DNA of 64,000 nt from JAGNDO01 sp963704975 (lineage in GTDB: Bacteria; Chloroflexota; Anaerolineae; Caldilineales; Caldilineaceae), in NCBI GenBank assembly GCA_963704975.1, contig CAVPIK010000034.1, forward strand, positions 1 to 64,000, read 5' to 3'. This document shows, piece after piece, positions 37,517 to 48,385 of this stretch. Each line of letters begins with the position of its first letter. Position 1 is the first letter of the stretch. The translations under genes were made by a program, and so were the position numbers. Under the pieces are notes generated by a model, which was given only the letters and a program-made list of their open reading frames with translations, was not told the origin of the DNA and made no database searches.

Positions 37517-40500
37517 ATGTCCGGCGATTTTGTCCATCTGCACACCCATTCAGAATATTCCCTGCTTGACGGCCTGGGCCGGGTCAAGGATCTGGTGGCC
37601 GAGGCCAAGCGGCTGGGCCATCCTGCCCTGGCCATCACGGATCACGGGGTCATGCACGGCGCGGTGGAGTTCTTCCGGGCGGCCAAGAAGGCGGAGATCA
37701 AGCCCATCATCGGCCTGGAGGCGTATCAGACCGTGTGGGGGCGGCCCATGGGCGGGCGGGATGGCCAGTTCGACAAGGAGAACTACCATCTCCTGATGCT
37801 GGCCCAGAATATGACCGGCTATCGCAATCTGCTCAAGATTTCGTCCAACAGCCACACCAACGGCTTCTATTACAAACCCCGCATCGACCACGATTTTCTG
37901 GAAAAGCACGCCGAGGGGCTGATCGCCACCACGGGCTGTCTGGGCGCGGAGGTGCCCCAACTTCTCGAGCAGGGCAAGGAAAAAGAGGCCTACGAGCGCC
38001 TGGGCTGGTATGTGGATCTCTTCGGCAAAGAGAATTTCTTCATCGAGATCCAGGAGCACACCATCCCCGAACTGGTGCGGGTGAACAAGATTTTGGTGCC
38101 CTGGGCGGACAAGTTCGGCCTGCAACTGCTGGTGACCAACGACGTCCACTACGTCAAAGAGGAGGACGGCGGCCCCCACGACGTGCTGCTCTGCGTCCAG
38201 ACCAGCGCCCACTTCAACGACGAAAAGCGTATGCGCCTGAGCGATGCCAGCTATTTCATGAAGAGCCGCCAGCAGCTGGAGGAGACCTTCCGCCCCTACA
38301 TCGATCTGCCCGCCAGCGCCTACGACAACTCCCTGCGCATCGCCGAGATGTGCGAGGTGGATCTGGAGGACAAAGAGTATCACCTGCCCGACATGCCCAT
38401 CCCCGAGGGCTTCACCTACTCCAGCTATCTGCGCCACCTGACCGTGACCGGGCTGGCCGAGCGCTATGGCGAGCGGGCCATGAACGAAGATGTGCAGGCC
38501 CGCATGGAGAAGGAACTGCGCATCATCGACGAGATGGGCTTTGCCATCTACTTTCTGATCGTGGCCGACCTGTGCGACTTTGCCCGCAGCCGCAACATCT
38601 GGTGGAACGTGCGTGGATCCGGGGCTGGCTCCATCGTGGCCTATTGCATCGGCATCACCGGCCTGGACCCGCTGAAGAACAATCTGATCTTCGAGCGCTT
38701 CCTCAACCCCGGCCGGGTCACCATGCCCGACTTCGACCTGGACTACCCGGACGATCAGCGGGAAGAGCTGATCCGCTACACCGTGGAAAAATATGGCTCG
38801 GACCAGGTGGCCCAGATCGTCACCTTTGGCCGCATGAAGGCCCGGGCCGCCATCCGGGACGTGGGCCGGGTCAAGGACATCCCCCTGCACCAGGTGGACC
38901 GCATCGCCAAGCTGATCCCCGGCATCCCCGGCAAGCCGGTCACCATCCAGGATGTGCTGACCGAGGGCAACGAGTTCTACAACGCCGAACTGGTCGACCT
39001 GTTCAAGAAGGAAAAATGGGTCCAGGAACTGCTGGACACCTCCATGCAGTTGGAAGGGGTGGCCCGCCATTCGGGCATCCACGCCGCCGCCGTCATCGTG
39101 GCGGACCGGGAGCTCTCCCACTACACCCCCCTCATGCGGGGCAGCAAGTCGTCCATCACCGCGCACGGTCACCCAATACGAGTTCCCCATTTTGGAGTCC
39201 ATCGGCCTGCTCAAGGTGGACTTTCTGGGCCTCAGCACCCTCTCGGTCATGCGGGAGGCCGGGCGGCTGATCCGGGAGCGTCACGGCATCGAATACAAGC
39301 TGGACAACATGCCCTTTGAGGGCGAACCGGCCCGCCGGGCCTTCGACCTGCTCTCCAGCGGCGAAGTCAGCGGCGTCTTCCAGGTCGAGTCCCAGGGCAT
39401 GCGCCGGGTCCTCACCGAGATGCGGCCCACCACGTTCGAGCACATCATCGCCACCATTTCCCTCTATCGGCCTGGCCCGATGGAGTATATTCCCCAGTTC
39501 ATCCGCCGTATGCACGGCGAAGAAGAGGTGGAGTTCAAGCACCCAGCCCTTGAGCCGATTCTGGCTGAAACTTACGGCATTATCGTCTATCAGGAACAGA
39601 TCATCCAGATCCTGAGCGAATTGGCCGGCTACACCCCCGGCGAGGCCGACCTGGTGCGCCGGGCCATCAGCAAAAAGAAGGCGTCGGAGATTGAGCGACA
39701 CAAGAACATCTTCGTGGAGGGCTGCGCGGCCCGGGGCATCCCCAAGGACGCGGCCACGGATATTTACGCCGACATCGAGTTCTTCGCCCGTTACGGCTTC
39801 AACAAATGTCTGCCGGGGGACACCGAGATCGTGGACCCGGCCACCGGGCGCATGGTCCGGATCGAGGATCTCTACACCGGCGCGGCCAACCTGGACAGCG
39901 TCGTCACCTGTGAAATCGACGACCTGACCCTGCGCGCCGGCCCCGTCGCCCAGGTGATGGACAACGGCGTCAAGCCCGTCTTCCGCCTCACCACGGCCTC
40001 GGGCCGCCAGATCGAGGCCACGGCCAACCATCCGTTTTACACCTTTGACGGCTGGCGACTTCTGGAAGAGATCGCCCCGGACGATCTGATCGCCGTCCCC
40101 GCAGCTGCCCGTGGAGGGCGCACCGAATGGCCCGACCACGAGGTGATCGCCTGGGCCATCTCTTGCCGAGGGCAATCTGTGCCATCCCCATTCGGTCTAT
40201 TTTTACAGCCAGGACCCGGCCCAGGTGGACGATTATGTGGCCGCGGCCAACGCCTTTGACAACGTGGCCTGTTCCCAGAACATGCACAAAGAGACCTGGT
40301 CGGTCTATGCCAAGCGGGCGGACCGCAGCCGACCGCCGGGGATCATGACTTGGGCCAGGAGTTGGACATCTGGGCAAAACCGCCCACACCAAAGAGATCC
40401 CCGCCGCCGCCTTCGAGCTGACCAACCGCCAGATCGGCCTGCTCATCAGCCGCATGTGGGAGGGGGATGGGCACATCAACGAGGCGGGCCGCAGCCTCTT

Positions 40501-42935
40501 CTACGCCACGGCCTCCCAGCGCATGGCCCGGCAGATGCAGCACCTTTTCCTGCGCCTGGGCATTCTCAGCCGCCTGCGCACGGTGGAATTCCCGTACAAG
40601 GACGGGCGCACGGGCTATCAGCTTTTTGTGACCGGCAACGCCAACTTCGCCGCCTTTGCCGAAAAGGTGGGCGTCCATTTTGTCAGCCCGGAACGGCGGG
40701 CCATGCTGGACCGGCTGGTTTTGGACGACAGATCCCATCGCCGGGACCAAGGACATCGTGCCCCTGGGCGTGAAGGAGACCGTGCGGGCGGCCAAAGCCC
40801 AGGCTGGCGTGACGTGGACCCAACTCAACGCCGAGACCGGGGTGGCCCAGCGGGAATTCTATCCCGTGGGCAACGGGGCCAAGAGCGGCTACCACCGCAA
40901 CACCATCGAGCGCCTGGCCGACTATTTCGCCGACACGGAGCAGGGGCCGGATCTGCGCCGCTACGCCGACAACGACATTTATTGGGATCGGGTGGTCGAA
41001 ATCACGCCCGTGGGCGAAAAGCAGACCTACGATCTGGAAGTCCCCGGCACCCACAACTTCATCGCCAACGACATCCTGGTCCACAACAGCCACGCCGCCG
41101 ACTACGCGGTGATCACCGTCCAGACCGCCTTCCTCAAGGCCACCTACCCCGTGGAATACATGGCCGCCCTGCTCCTGATCGAGCGGGACAAGACCGAGAA
41201 GGTGGTCAACTTCATCAGCGAATGTCGGCGCATGGGCATTCAGGTCCTGCCGCCGGACGTGAACTACTCCGACCTGGACTTCGAGATCCAGGAGGTGCCC
41301 GCGGACTCCGACGGTGGGCGTGGCCAAGAAGGACCCCAGCATCGCCTTCAACTTCCCCGTGGCCGAGGGCAGCGCCATCCGCTATGGCATGGCCGCGGTC
41401 AAGAACGTGGGCGCGGGACCGGTGCAGGTGATCATCGACGCCCGCAACGAGGGCGGCCCCTTCAAAAGCCTGGAAGAGTTCTGCGACCGCACGGATCTGC
41501 GCAGCCGTGGGCAAGCGGGCCTTGGAATGTCTCTTCAAAGTCGGCGCCTTTGACCGCTTCGGCAAGCGCAGCCAACTGCTCGATGTCATGGAGGAGATGA
41601 TCGCCCGCTCCGCCGGCATCCACATCGCCCGGGACAGCGGCCAGCTCTCCATGTTCGACCTCATGGGCGGGGCCGACACCGTGGTCTCCGCCCCCATCAA
41701 ACTGCCCGACATCGAAGAGGCCAAGCCCCGGGAGCGCCTGGCCTGGGAGCGGGAACTGGTCGGCGTCTTCGTCACCAGCCACCCCCTGGAAGAGGTGGCG
41801 GCCGACTGGCAAAAGGTCGTCACCTGCTCCTGCGCCGAGCTGGACGAGATGTACAACGACCGCACCGTGGTCATGGCCGGCATGATCAACAGCCTGCGCA
41901 CCATCACCACCAAAAAGGGCGATGCCAATGGCCTTCGTGCAACTGGAAGACCTCCAGGGCCAGTGCGAGGTCGTCGTCTTCCCCCGCACCTACGCCGAAT
42001 ACCGGGATCTGCTGGAGCCGGACAACGTGGTCCTGGTCAAGGGCAAGGCCCAGAGCCGGGAGGGGCGCACCAGCGTCCTGGCCGATTCCATCCAAAATTT
42101 CATCACCCATTCCAGCGCGGTCGGGGACGACGAGCCGCCCGCCCGCCAGCGTCCCCTGCTGGATGTGCCCACCTTCAACGGCGCGGCCAGCCTCATCGGC
42201 CTGGTCCAGGCAGACGATCTGGACTTTGACGACCTGATCGACTCCCCCCCAGATGGCGTTGATGATGAGGGCGATAATGCGGAGTTGGTTGTGTTTGAAA
42301 AAGAAAAGATCGTCTCGATTCAAGAAAGTGGGGGCAGCTACATGGCGTCAGCACCGCAAACGATCTCTCCGGATCAACTCTATCGCGGGGCCAGCACCGA
42401 GCCGGTTTGGGATGACGAGGACGACTATGACAACGTGCCCGCCTGGGAACTCTTCGAGCAAGCCAGCCCGGTCAAACCCGGCGGCAAACTGGCCTCCCCC
42501 GCCTCCCAGCCCGTGCCGCCCCAAAGCCATCGGCCCCCGGCCAAGCCGGCCAGCCAGCCGTCCGAAACGCCCAAAGTTCAGTCTGCGCCCGTCCCCGAAC
42601 CAAAGGCGCTACCGCCCAAGGTTTCACCAAAGATTGCGGATGAAAAACCAGACGATGGCAAAAATGGCGAAGGCGAAAACGGAAACGGCAAAAATGGCGG
42701 ACGCACCCTGCACATCACCTTCCACCGCTCCGGCAACCTGGACCGGGACAAGTTCCGGCTCAAAGAGATCTACGAACGGGTGCGGGATCCCCGGGGCAAG
42801 GACCACTTCAGCATCCTCGTGGACACCCAGGGCCAGCGCCACCTGCTCCAATTCCCCAACGACCCCTGCACCATCAGCGACCGGCTGACCACGGAATTGG
42901 AAAAGCATTTCAAGCTGGAAGTGAACGTAGAATAA
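37517..42935 (+). CDS. dnaE: DNA polymerase III alpha subunit, intein-containing, frame-disrupted
   Basis: Replicative polymerase. ATG 37517 gives MSGDFVHLHTHSEYSLLDG, the PHP domain. The C-family catalytic aspartates are in PDFDLDYPDD (about residue 404) and in LKVDFLG, and the fingers follow. An intein (39807-41087) interrupts RYGFNK/SHAADYAV. The C-terminal part carries helix-hairpin-helix and OB-fold regions (FVQLEDLQGQCEVVVFP), then a Pro-rich linker and a final conserved module (ITFHRSGNLDRDKFRLKEIY). Breaks outside the intein, near 39165, 41310, 41505 and 41925, look like single extra bases; the intein has at least three more. An essential gene with this many breaks argues for consensus error. 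Confidence 0.95.
39807..41087 (+). mobile_element. DnaE intein with LAGLIDADG-type homing endonuclease
   Basis: Self-splicing protein insert of about 427 codons. The N-terminal splice block begins with Cys (CLPGDTEIVDPATG), and block B is TANHPFYTFDGW. Two dodecapeptide motifs, LAEGNL and LISRMWEGDGHI, mark a LAGLIDADG homing endonuclease. KTYDLEVPGTHNFIANDILVHN is blocks F and G with terminal His-Asn, followed by the extein Ser nucleophile. The insertion point is three residues downstream of where the split cyanobacterial DnaE inteins sit (before CFN). Frame changes near 40165, 40335 and 40372 (loss of one G from a G run) and around 40735 affect the endonuclease part. Confidence 0.92.
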
Positions 42936-43020
42936 AATCGCCCAATGAAAAAATCGCCCAATCGCCCAATCGCTTAAGTCTCAAAGAGATAAAGCGATTG
43001 GGCGATTGGGCGATTTTGTT
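42936..43020. repeat. Word-repeat hairpin, CGCCCAAT type
   Basis: AATCGCCC words and GGGCGATT words around AAGTCTCAAAGAGATAAAG, between convergent dnaE and the following minus-strand gene. Confidence 0.88.
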
Positions 43021-43030
43021 GTGCTGACGT

Positions 43031-45373
43031 CTATTCCAACCCGCTGGCCCAGATATAGAGGTTGGCCATGAACTCGTTGCGCACCTGATCCGGCAGCCAG
43101 GTGAGGGACATGGCGATCACCGCAAAACCGTCGGTGACGCCGTCCCCGTCATAGTCGATCTCCTGGGAGAGCATGACCGGGTCCCCGGCGGACTCACTTT
43201 GGGGGCCGCGCACCAGGATGGAGTCGTAGTACTCCGGCGTAAAGGTCTCGCCGATCAAATAGGCGCTGGCATCCGTCGTCGGTCAGGCGGATGGACCTCC
43301 TCAGGCAGCCCGTCCGCCAGAGTGGGGTTGAGGCCCGTGCTGAGGATGTCCACCAAGGCCACCGGCTCCCCGTCCGGCGAAAAGTCCCCCACATCCCGCC
43401 CGCTGGCGGTGAAGACGCCGCCGTCGCCAAAGAGAAAGTCGGTCACGGCCCCCATCTCCTCGTCCGTCGGCCCGCCCTGCTCCGCCTCGCCGCTGCTCCA
43501 GATCACCCAGTTGAAGCCGGTCAGATCCTCGGCCTCCGGGCTGCCCAATTCATCCGTGGACCATTGGGTCACGTCCAGGCCCAGATCTTGATAAAATGTG
43601 GCGTAGGTATCCGCCTCGCTACGCACGTTGGCGGAGCCTGTGCCGATCTGGTCGTCGTCGTTGATCACCAAGATGCGGAAAGTGTCGCCCCCGCTCGTTC
43701 CGCCGGAGGATGGGGCAGATCGGGTGGGCGTTGGGGTCGGGGTCGGCGTGGCGGATGAACCCGACGGACTGCCCACCCCCGTGCCGGTGAAGGGGCAGAC
43801 GACCAGATCCGGGCTGGTGACGCAGTTGGCATAGCTGGCCGTGGTCAGCCGGGTCAACCCCTCTTCCAGGGCCTTGGCATTGGGGCCAAGGATGGCCACC
43901 ACCGTGCTGAACGGGCCGACCGGTCGGCGCAGAATCAACACGGTCTCCTCCCCCACCAGCCCCAAGCCGTCATCCAGGGTGATCACCGTGTGGGTGATGG
44001 GCTGTGGCCGCGGTCACGGGCTGGATGAAGTGGTCGTGGTGGTCACGCCTGCCGTGCTGCTGACTGCGCCGCTGGCCGTCAACCTCAACCAGGACTTCCA
44101 CCTCTTGGCGCATGGTCATGTCGCCGCCTCTCAAAGAGATTCGTCTCCGCCGCCGCCGTCTCGAAGTCGGCCATGTAGATGTAATCTACAACGGGGAGAC
44201 TGACCGAAGCCCCCCCTTCCCCGCCCAAGATCTCCGTCACCGTTGTGCCCCCTTGCAAAGTCAGGGTGCGGCCCCGATTCTCCAAAAAGCGCTGCAGGGT
44301 GGCGATCTGGTTGAGGAAAAGCGCATCCCGTGGGGTCTCTGCCCCGGCCAAGAGCATCACCCGGCTGCCCAAATAGGCGGGGAAGTCGGTGACGGTCTCC
44401 GTGCGCAGGCTGCCGGCCAGGAAATCGGCCACCACGCCCAGCAGGGCCCGGTTGTCGTGACGGCTGACAAAGGGTTCGGTCAGCACGTCCAGATCCCCCA
44501 GGGCCATGACATTTTTGGGGAAACCCTGGCCCCTGGGCGCGGCCAGCCCCAGGGTGGTGAAGCCCGTCACCCCGGCCCGCAGGCTGTTGAGGGTGCTGTC
44601 CGCACTGGTCATCTGGCTGTTGACCTGGCCGCCCACGCTGCGGCTGCCATAGAGGAAGATCGACTTCTCCGCCAGCCCCGCTGCCTGATCTTGGAAGCCG
44701 GTCATGGGCACATGGGTAAAATGCTCGTCGTTGAGGGTGCGGTCATAGAGATAGCCGTCCTCGAAGACCACGCCAAAGGGTTGGGCCAGCCGGTTGGTGG
44801 TGTCCACGCTCACCCCGGAGATCTCCGGGTCGCTGATGATCAGCAGGTTGCCCCCGTCCCGCACAAAGGCCTGGAGCACGGCCAGTTCGGCATCGCTCCA
44901 GGTGGTGTACGAGGTGACCACGATCATGGCGCTGGCCCCGGCCAGCCGCTGGGCCAACTGCTCGGATTGGTCGGGCAGGATCAGGTTGACGCCGTCTGAT
45001 GGCGAAGTCGGCGTTCCAGATCTTCGGCGTCAAAGTCGCCGGTCCAATAGTCCAGGATGGCTCCCCGCTGGGCCAGGGCCGCGGCCAGGGGCTGAAGCTG
45101 CCCCGTGGTCACGCCGGTGAAGTGGGCCATGTCCACCAACACCTTGCGCTGATCCCCCACCATCTTCGTGCCGGTGGACGAGATGGACAGATTGCCCGCG
45201 GCCGCCGCGGTGGGCGTGGGGATCATCTCCGGCAGGGTGATGGCGACGGGCGCGGGCGCGGGGGCGCGGCCCGGCGATTGTAGCCCAGGACCATCACCCG
45301 CACGGCCAGGGGGCCAAGCACCAGCAGCGACGCCCAAGATCAGAACAGCCAGGGAAGTGCGATTGTTGCGCAT
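43031..45373 (-). CDS. DUF4350-like envelope protein, heavily frame-disrupted
   Basis: Start at the second of two ATGs (45373), because GGAG lies 8 nt before it. N-terminal hydrophobic anchor (TSLAVLILGVA), Thr/Pro linker, then a domain typical of DUF4350 or GldG-like proteins: VLVDMAHFTGVTTGQLQPLAAALAQRG, VVTSYTTWSDAELAVLQAF, VRDGGNLLIISDPE. A second similar alpha/beta part follows (FRILVINDDDQIG ... LTGFNWVIWSSGEAEQGG), after a PTPTPTPTRS linker. It ends MANLYIWASGLE. At least four frame changes. Function unknown; these domains resemble class I glutamine-amidotransferase-like folds that bind partner proteins. Confidence 0.68.
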
Positions 45374-45416
45374 AGTCATTACTCCAACGCTATGTTCAGC
45401 GGATAGGGGATTGGGG

Positions 45417-46320
45417 TCACGGGCTGGTGGACAGGCCCGGCACAAAGCTGGGGCGATCCAGGGGGCTGAGCCGCAGTTCGGGGACGAAGCGGCTGTCCAG
45501 AGAAGAGGATGGTCTCGGCCTGTTGTTGATCCAGGGCGCTGAAGAAGGGCACGCTGTTTTCCGGCGTGGGGGTGGGGTCGGGCAGAAGCAGATAGCTGTC
45601 CAACTCCACCAGATCAAAATGGCGCACCCCGGCCAGATCCGCCGCGGCCTGGACTGCGTCCAAGCGGCTGCCTTCAAAGTCGATCAAGCCCAAAGTCAGC
45701 GCCTCTCGGCCCAAATAGACCCGGGCTTCGGTCAAGGTCTGCATGTCGATGTTGATGGGGTTGGGCGCTCGGCTGCGCAGGGCGATCACCCCGCCGGCGA
45801 AGCTCTGCTTGACGATGTCCAACTGGCGGATCTGGTCGAAGCGGCTGCCGCCGTCGGGCTTGTAGGGGCCGGTGAAGAGGGCACCGGGGGGCAGGGTGGG
45901 GTCGCCGGGCTGCATGGTGATGGCCCCCACGCTGCCGATGGCCGCGCTGGGGCTGGCGTAGATCATGTCCGTGGCCACGGCCACCAAATAGCCGCCGCTG
46001 GTCGCCATCCCGGTCACCGAGGCCACCACGGGCTTGATCTGGCGCACCCGCAGAATGGCTTCTTGGATCAACTCGCTGCTGATGGCCGAGCCGCCGGGGG
46101 TGTCGATCTCCAGCACGATGGCGGCCACTTGGTCATTCTTCTCCGCCGCGGCCAGGGCGCTGACCAGCCGCTCGGCCTCGTTGGTGTCGATGATCCTGCC
46201 CCCGTCCAGGCGCAGCAGACCGATCACCGGCTTGGGCGCGGCGATCTCGGCCAACAGCCAGCCGGTGACCAGGCAAAGCAGCAAAAAGAGCACCGCAACG
46301 ATCGGTCGTTTTAGGTTCAT
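45417..46320 (-). CDS. Signal peptide peptidase SppA-like serine protease (S49)
   Basis: Membrane-anchored protease degrading signal peptides. N-terminal transmembrane helix (VAVLFLLLCLVTGWLLAEI), then EIDTPGGSAISSELI, VASVTGMATSGGYLVA with the S49 serine region GYLVA, and SAAIGSVGAITMQ; a lysine of the Ser-Lys dyad would lie further on. An extra base near 45498 shifts the end. Codon use favours the frame that stops at 45417 over the one running to 45379. Short, single-domain form as usual outside enterobacteria. Its start overlaps the stop of the upstream aminotransferase gene. Confidence 0.85.
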
Positions 46321-47246
46321 GGGTGAGACTCCTTGCGTCTTTCCTGCACATATTTTTCAAAATATTGATCGAATTGGTGGGTCAATGCTTTCGTGATGGG
46401 ACCGGGCACACCCGCGCCCACCGCCACCCCATCCACCCGCACCAGGGGCAGGACGTGGCGGCTGGTACTGGTCAAAAATGCCTCGTCCCATTGGGGCAGA
46501 GACGCCAGGGGGATGAGCCGCCGCTCCACCGGAATGCCACTTTGGGCGGCCAACATCAGCACAATCTGCGACGTCACCCCGGCCAGGATGGTCTCGTCCG
46601 GCGGCAGGATCAGGCTGCCGTCCTGCACCACGAAGAGATTGCTGGATCCGCCCTCGGCCACGTTGCCTTGGCGGTCCACGAGCAGCCCCTCGTTTTCTCC
46701 CGCCGCCGTGGCCTTTTGCTTGGCCAGGGTGTTGACCAGGGTGTTCAGCGACTTGCTCTGGGGAATGGCCCGTTCGCCGTGATAGGTTACCGCGCCCAAT
46801 CCTTTGACATAATCATCCGGCTGGGGCCGGGCCAGGGCTTGCAGCCAGATGAAGGTCTGGGGCGGCTCGTCCGGGCTGGATGCGCCCACGGCGAAGAGGC
46901 GGATGGTGGCGGTCATGCCCCCCGGCCCCCAACTTTGGGGGAGATCGTCGTCCACAGTTCCCCCCAGAATTGGGGGGCTAGGGGGGCGGCGGTGAGCGTC
47001 GATCATGGCCTCGGTCCACCCGGCGATGGTGGCGGCGTCCCCGGCCAGGGGCAGGGAGATCAGCCGGGCGGAGGTGATCAGTCGATCCAGATGATCGTCG
47101 AAGTGGAAGATCACCCCGTCCCGCATCTGCATACTTTCGTAGATGCCGAACGCGCCGTAGATGGCCGGGTTGAAGACCGAGACCGTGGCCGCGTCCGGCG
47201 GGACGAGGCGGCCGTTGATGCTGACAAAGCGAGGTAAGGTTGCCAT
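46317..47246 (-). CDS. Class IV aminotransferase (branched-chain aminotransferase/ADC lyase type)
   Basis: PLP fold-type IV enzyme, intact over 309 residues. Motifs: GRLVPPDAATVSVFNPA, GIYESMQM, FDDHLDRLITSARLI, the PLP lysine in PQSKSLNTLVNT, EGLLVDRQGNVAEGGSSNLF and ILAGVTSQIVL. It could be IlvE, D-amino-acid aminotransferase or aminodeoxychorismate lyase; sequence inspection does not decide. Between residues of about 85 and 108 an in-frame palindromic insert is translated as a Pro/Gly-rich stretch. Upstream neighbours are envelope genes, so no pathway is implied. Confidence 0.85.
   Translation of the reverse strand: MATLPRFVSINGRLVPPDAATVSVFNPAIYGAFGIYESMQMRDGVIFHFDDHLDRLITSARLISLPLAGDAATIAGWTEAMIDAHRRPPSPPILGGTVDDDLPQSWGPGGMTATIRLFAVGASSPDEPPQTFIWLQALARPQPDDYVKGLGAVTYHGERAIPQSKSLNTLVNTLAKQKATAAGENEGLLVDRQGNVAEGGSSNLFVVQDGSLILPPDETILAGVTSQIVLMLAAQSGIPVERRLIPLASLPQWDEAFLTSTSRHVLPLVRVDGVAVGAGVPGPITKALTHQFDQYFEKYVQERRKESHP
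46926..46993. repeat. CCCCC-AA..TT-GGGGG palindromic insert inside the aminotransferase gene
   Basis: Two small palindromes, CCCCCAACTTTGGGGG (46926-46941) and CCCCCCAGAATTGGGGGG (46960-46977), followed by CTAGGGGGGC. In frame, without stops. Similar C/G-run palindromes are known as dispersed repeats in several phyla. Confidence 0.75.
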
Positions 47247-48385
47247 CTACACCGCTCCCCGGATCGCCGCCGCATCCCCGGCCACCCGGCGCACGGTGAC
47301 GCCTTGGGCGACCAGATCCGCGGCGACTTGGGCGGAGACCCCGTCCTGGCCGCCGATGATGGTGACGTGGGCGGCGTGGGCGGCCTCGTCGGGGGAAAGC
47401 CGAAGGGGATGGACGTGGGCGGCCAGGGTTTCGGTCAGCAAAAGCAGATGGACGCGGGTGGCGGGATGGTCGGTCGGCCCAAAGAGCACGTAGCGATCAA
47501 AGAGATGGCCGGACGCAGGAACCGGAACGGGAGGGCGGCGGGCGTCGGGACCGGCATAGGCTCGCTCCCCGGCACGGCGAGATCGACTTGCAACCGGGTC
47601 GGCTCCGCTCACGGTGATGGGACCGGAGCTGACCACGGGCGTGGGGTCGCCTTCCCGCAGGATGCGAAGGGTGTAGACGCCGGGGTCCAAGCTGCGCAGG
47701 CGGAAGGCACCGCCCTTGCCCAACTTGCCCTGGGCCAGGAGTTCCCCGGCCCGGTGCAGTTGCAGGGTCAGCCCTTCGCCCCCGTTCACCCGACCCTGAA
47801 TGATCCCCACCGCGGCGGGAGGAGGTGGGGCCCCCTCTGTGGCTGCGGCGATCGTGCGCTGAAATTCAACCAAAAAAGAGTGGTGAAACAACGTGTTGCC
47901 GCTCTGGCTGCCGTTCGGGTTGGGCTCGTCCGGGTGGCTGGAACTGAGGCCGTGGACCGTGTCGCTGGGCGCGCCCACCATTTCCACGGCGCATTTTTGC
48001 CATTTGTACATGGGATAGTTGGCCCCGGCCTCGTTGGCCGGTTTGTCCACGGTGACGACAAATTCGCCCCCCGCCCAGGTCACCTTGGCCTGGCTGCCAT
48101 AGAGCCGCTGGCCCGCCTCGTCCAAGGCGTCCAAATAGATGTGATGGTTGCCCCGATTTTCGTCCGGGGTCAGGTGATGCACCTTTTTCACCCGCCAAAA
48201 AGTCGTCCCCGGCGCCGGGTCCAGGCGGGTGATGGTCACGCCATAGGCCCCGGCATCGTTGGCCGGGTCCACGTCTCGGGCCGGGGCGTTGGGCATCTCT
48301 CGGGTGGGGGCGCTCTCCGGTTCGGGCAGCTCTTTTTGGGCTGATCCCCGGTCAGCCAGCGAATAAAACGGTCCAGCCAGCTCAT
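47247..48385 (-). CDS. Secreted-type protein with cell-wall-binding-repeat-like C-terminus
   Basis: Start ATG 48385 overlaps the stop of the preceding gene (ATGA). N-terminus MSWLDRFIRWLTGDQPKK, then a frame change near 48345. Middle domain (VTITRLDPAPGTTFWRVKKVHHLTPDENRGNHHIYLDALD ... HGLSSSHPDEPNPNGSQSGN) has no function I can name; it is followed by a regulatory-like beta unit (GGAFRLRSLDPGVYTLRI). The last 85 residues (YVLFGPTDHPATRVHLLLL ... HVTIIGGQDGVSAQVAADL) resemble a cell-wall-binding repeat 2-type alpha/beta unit, also found at the end of the upstream gene product. Confidence 0.6.
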
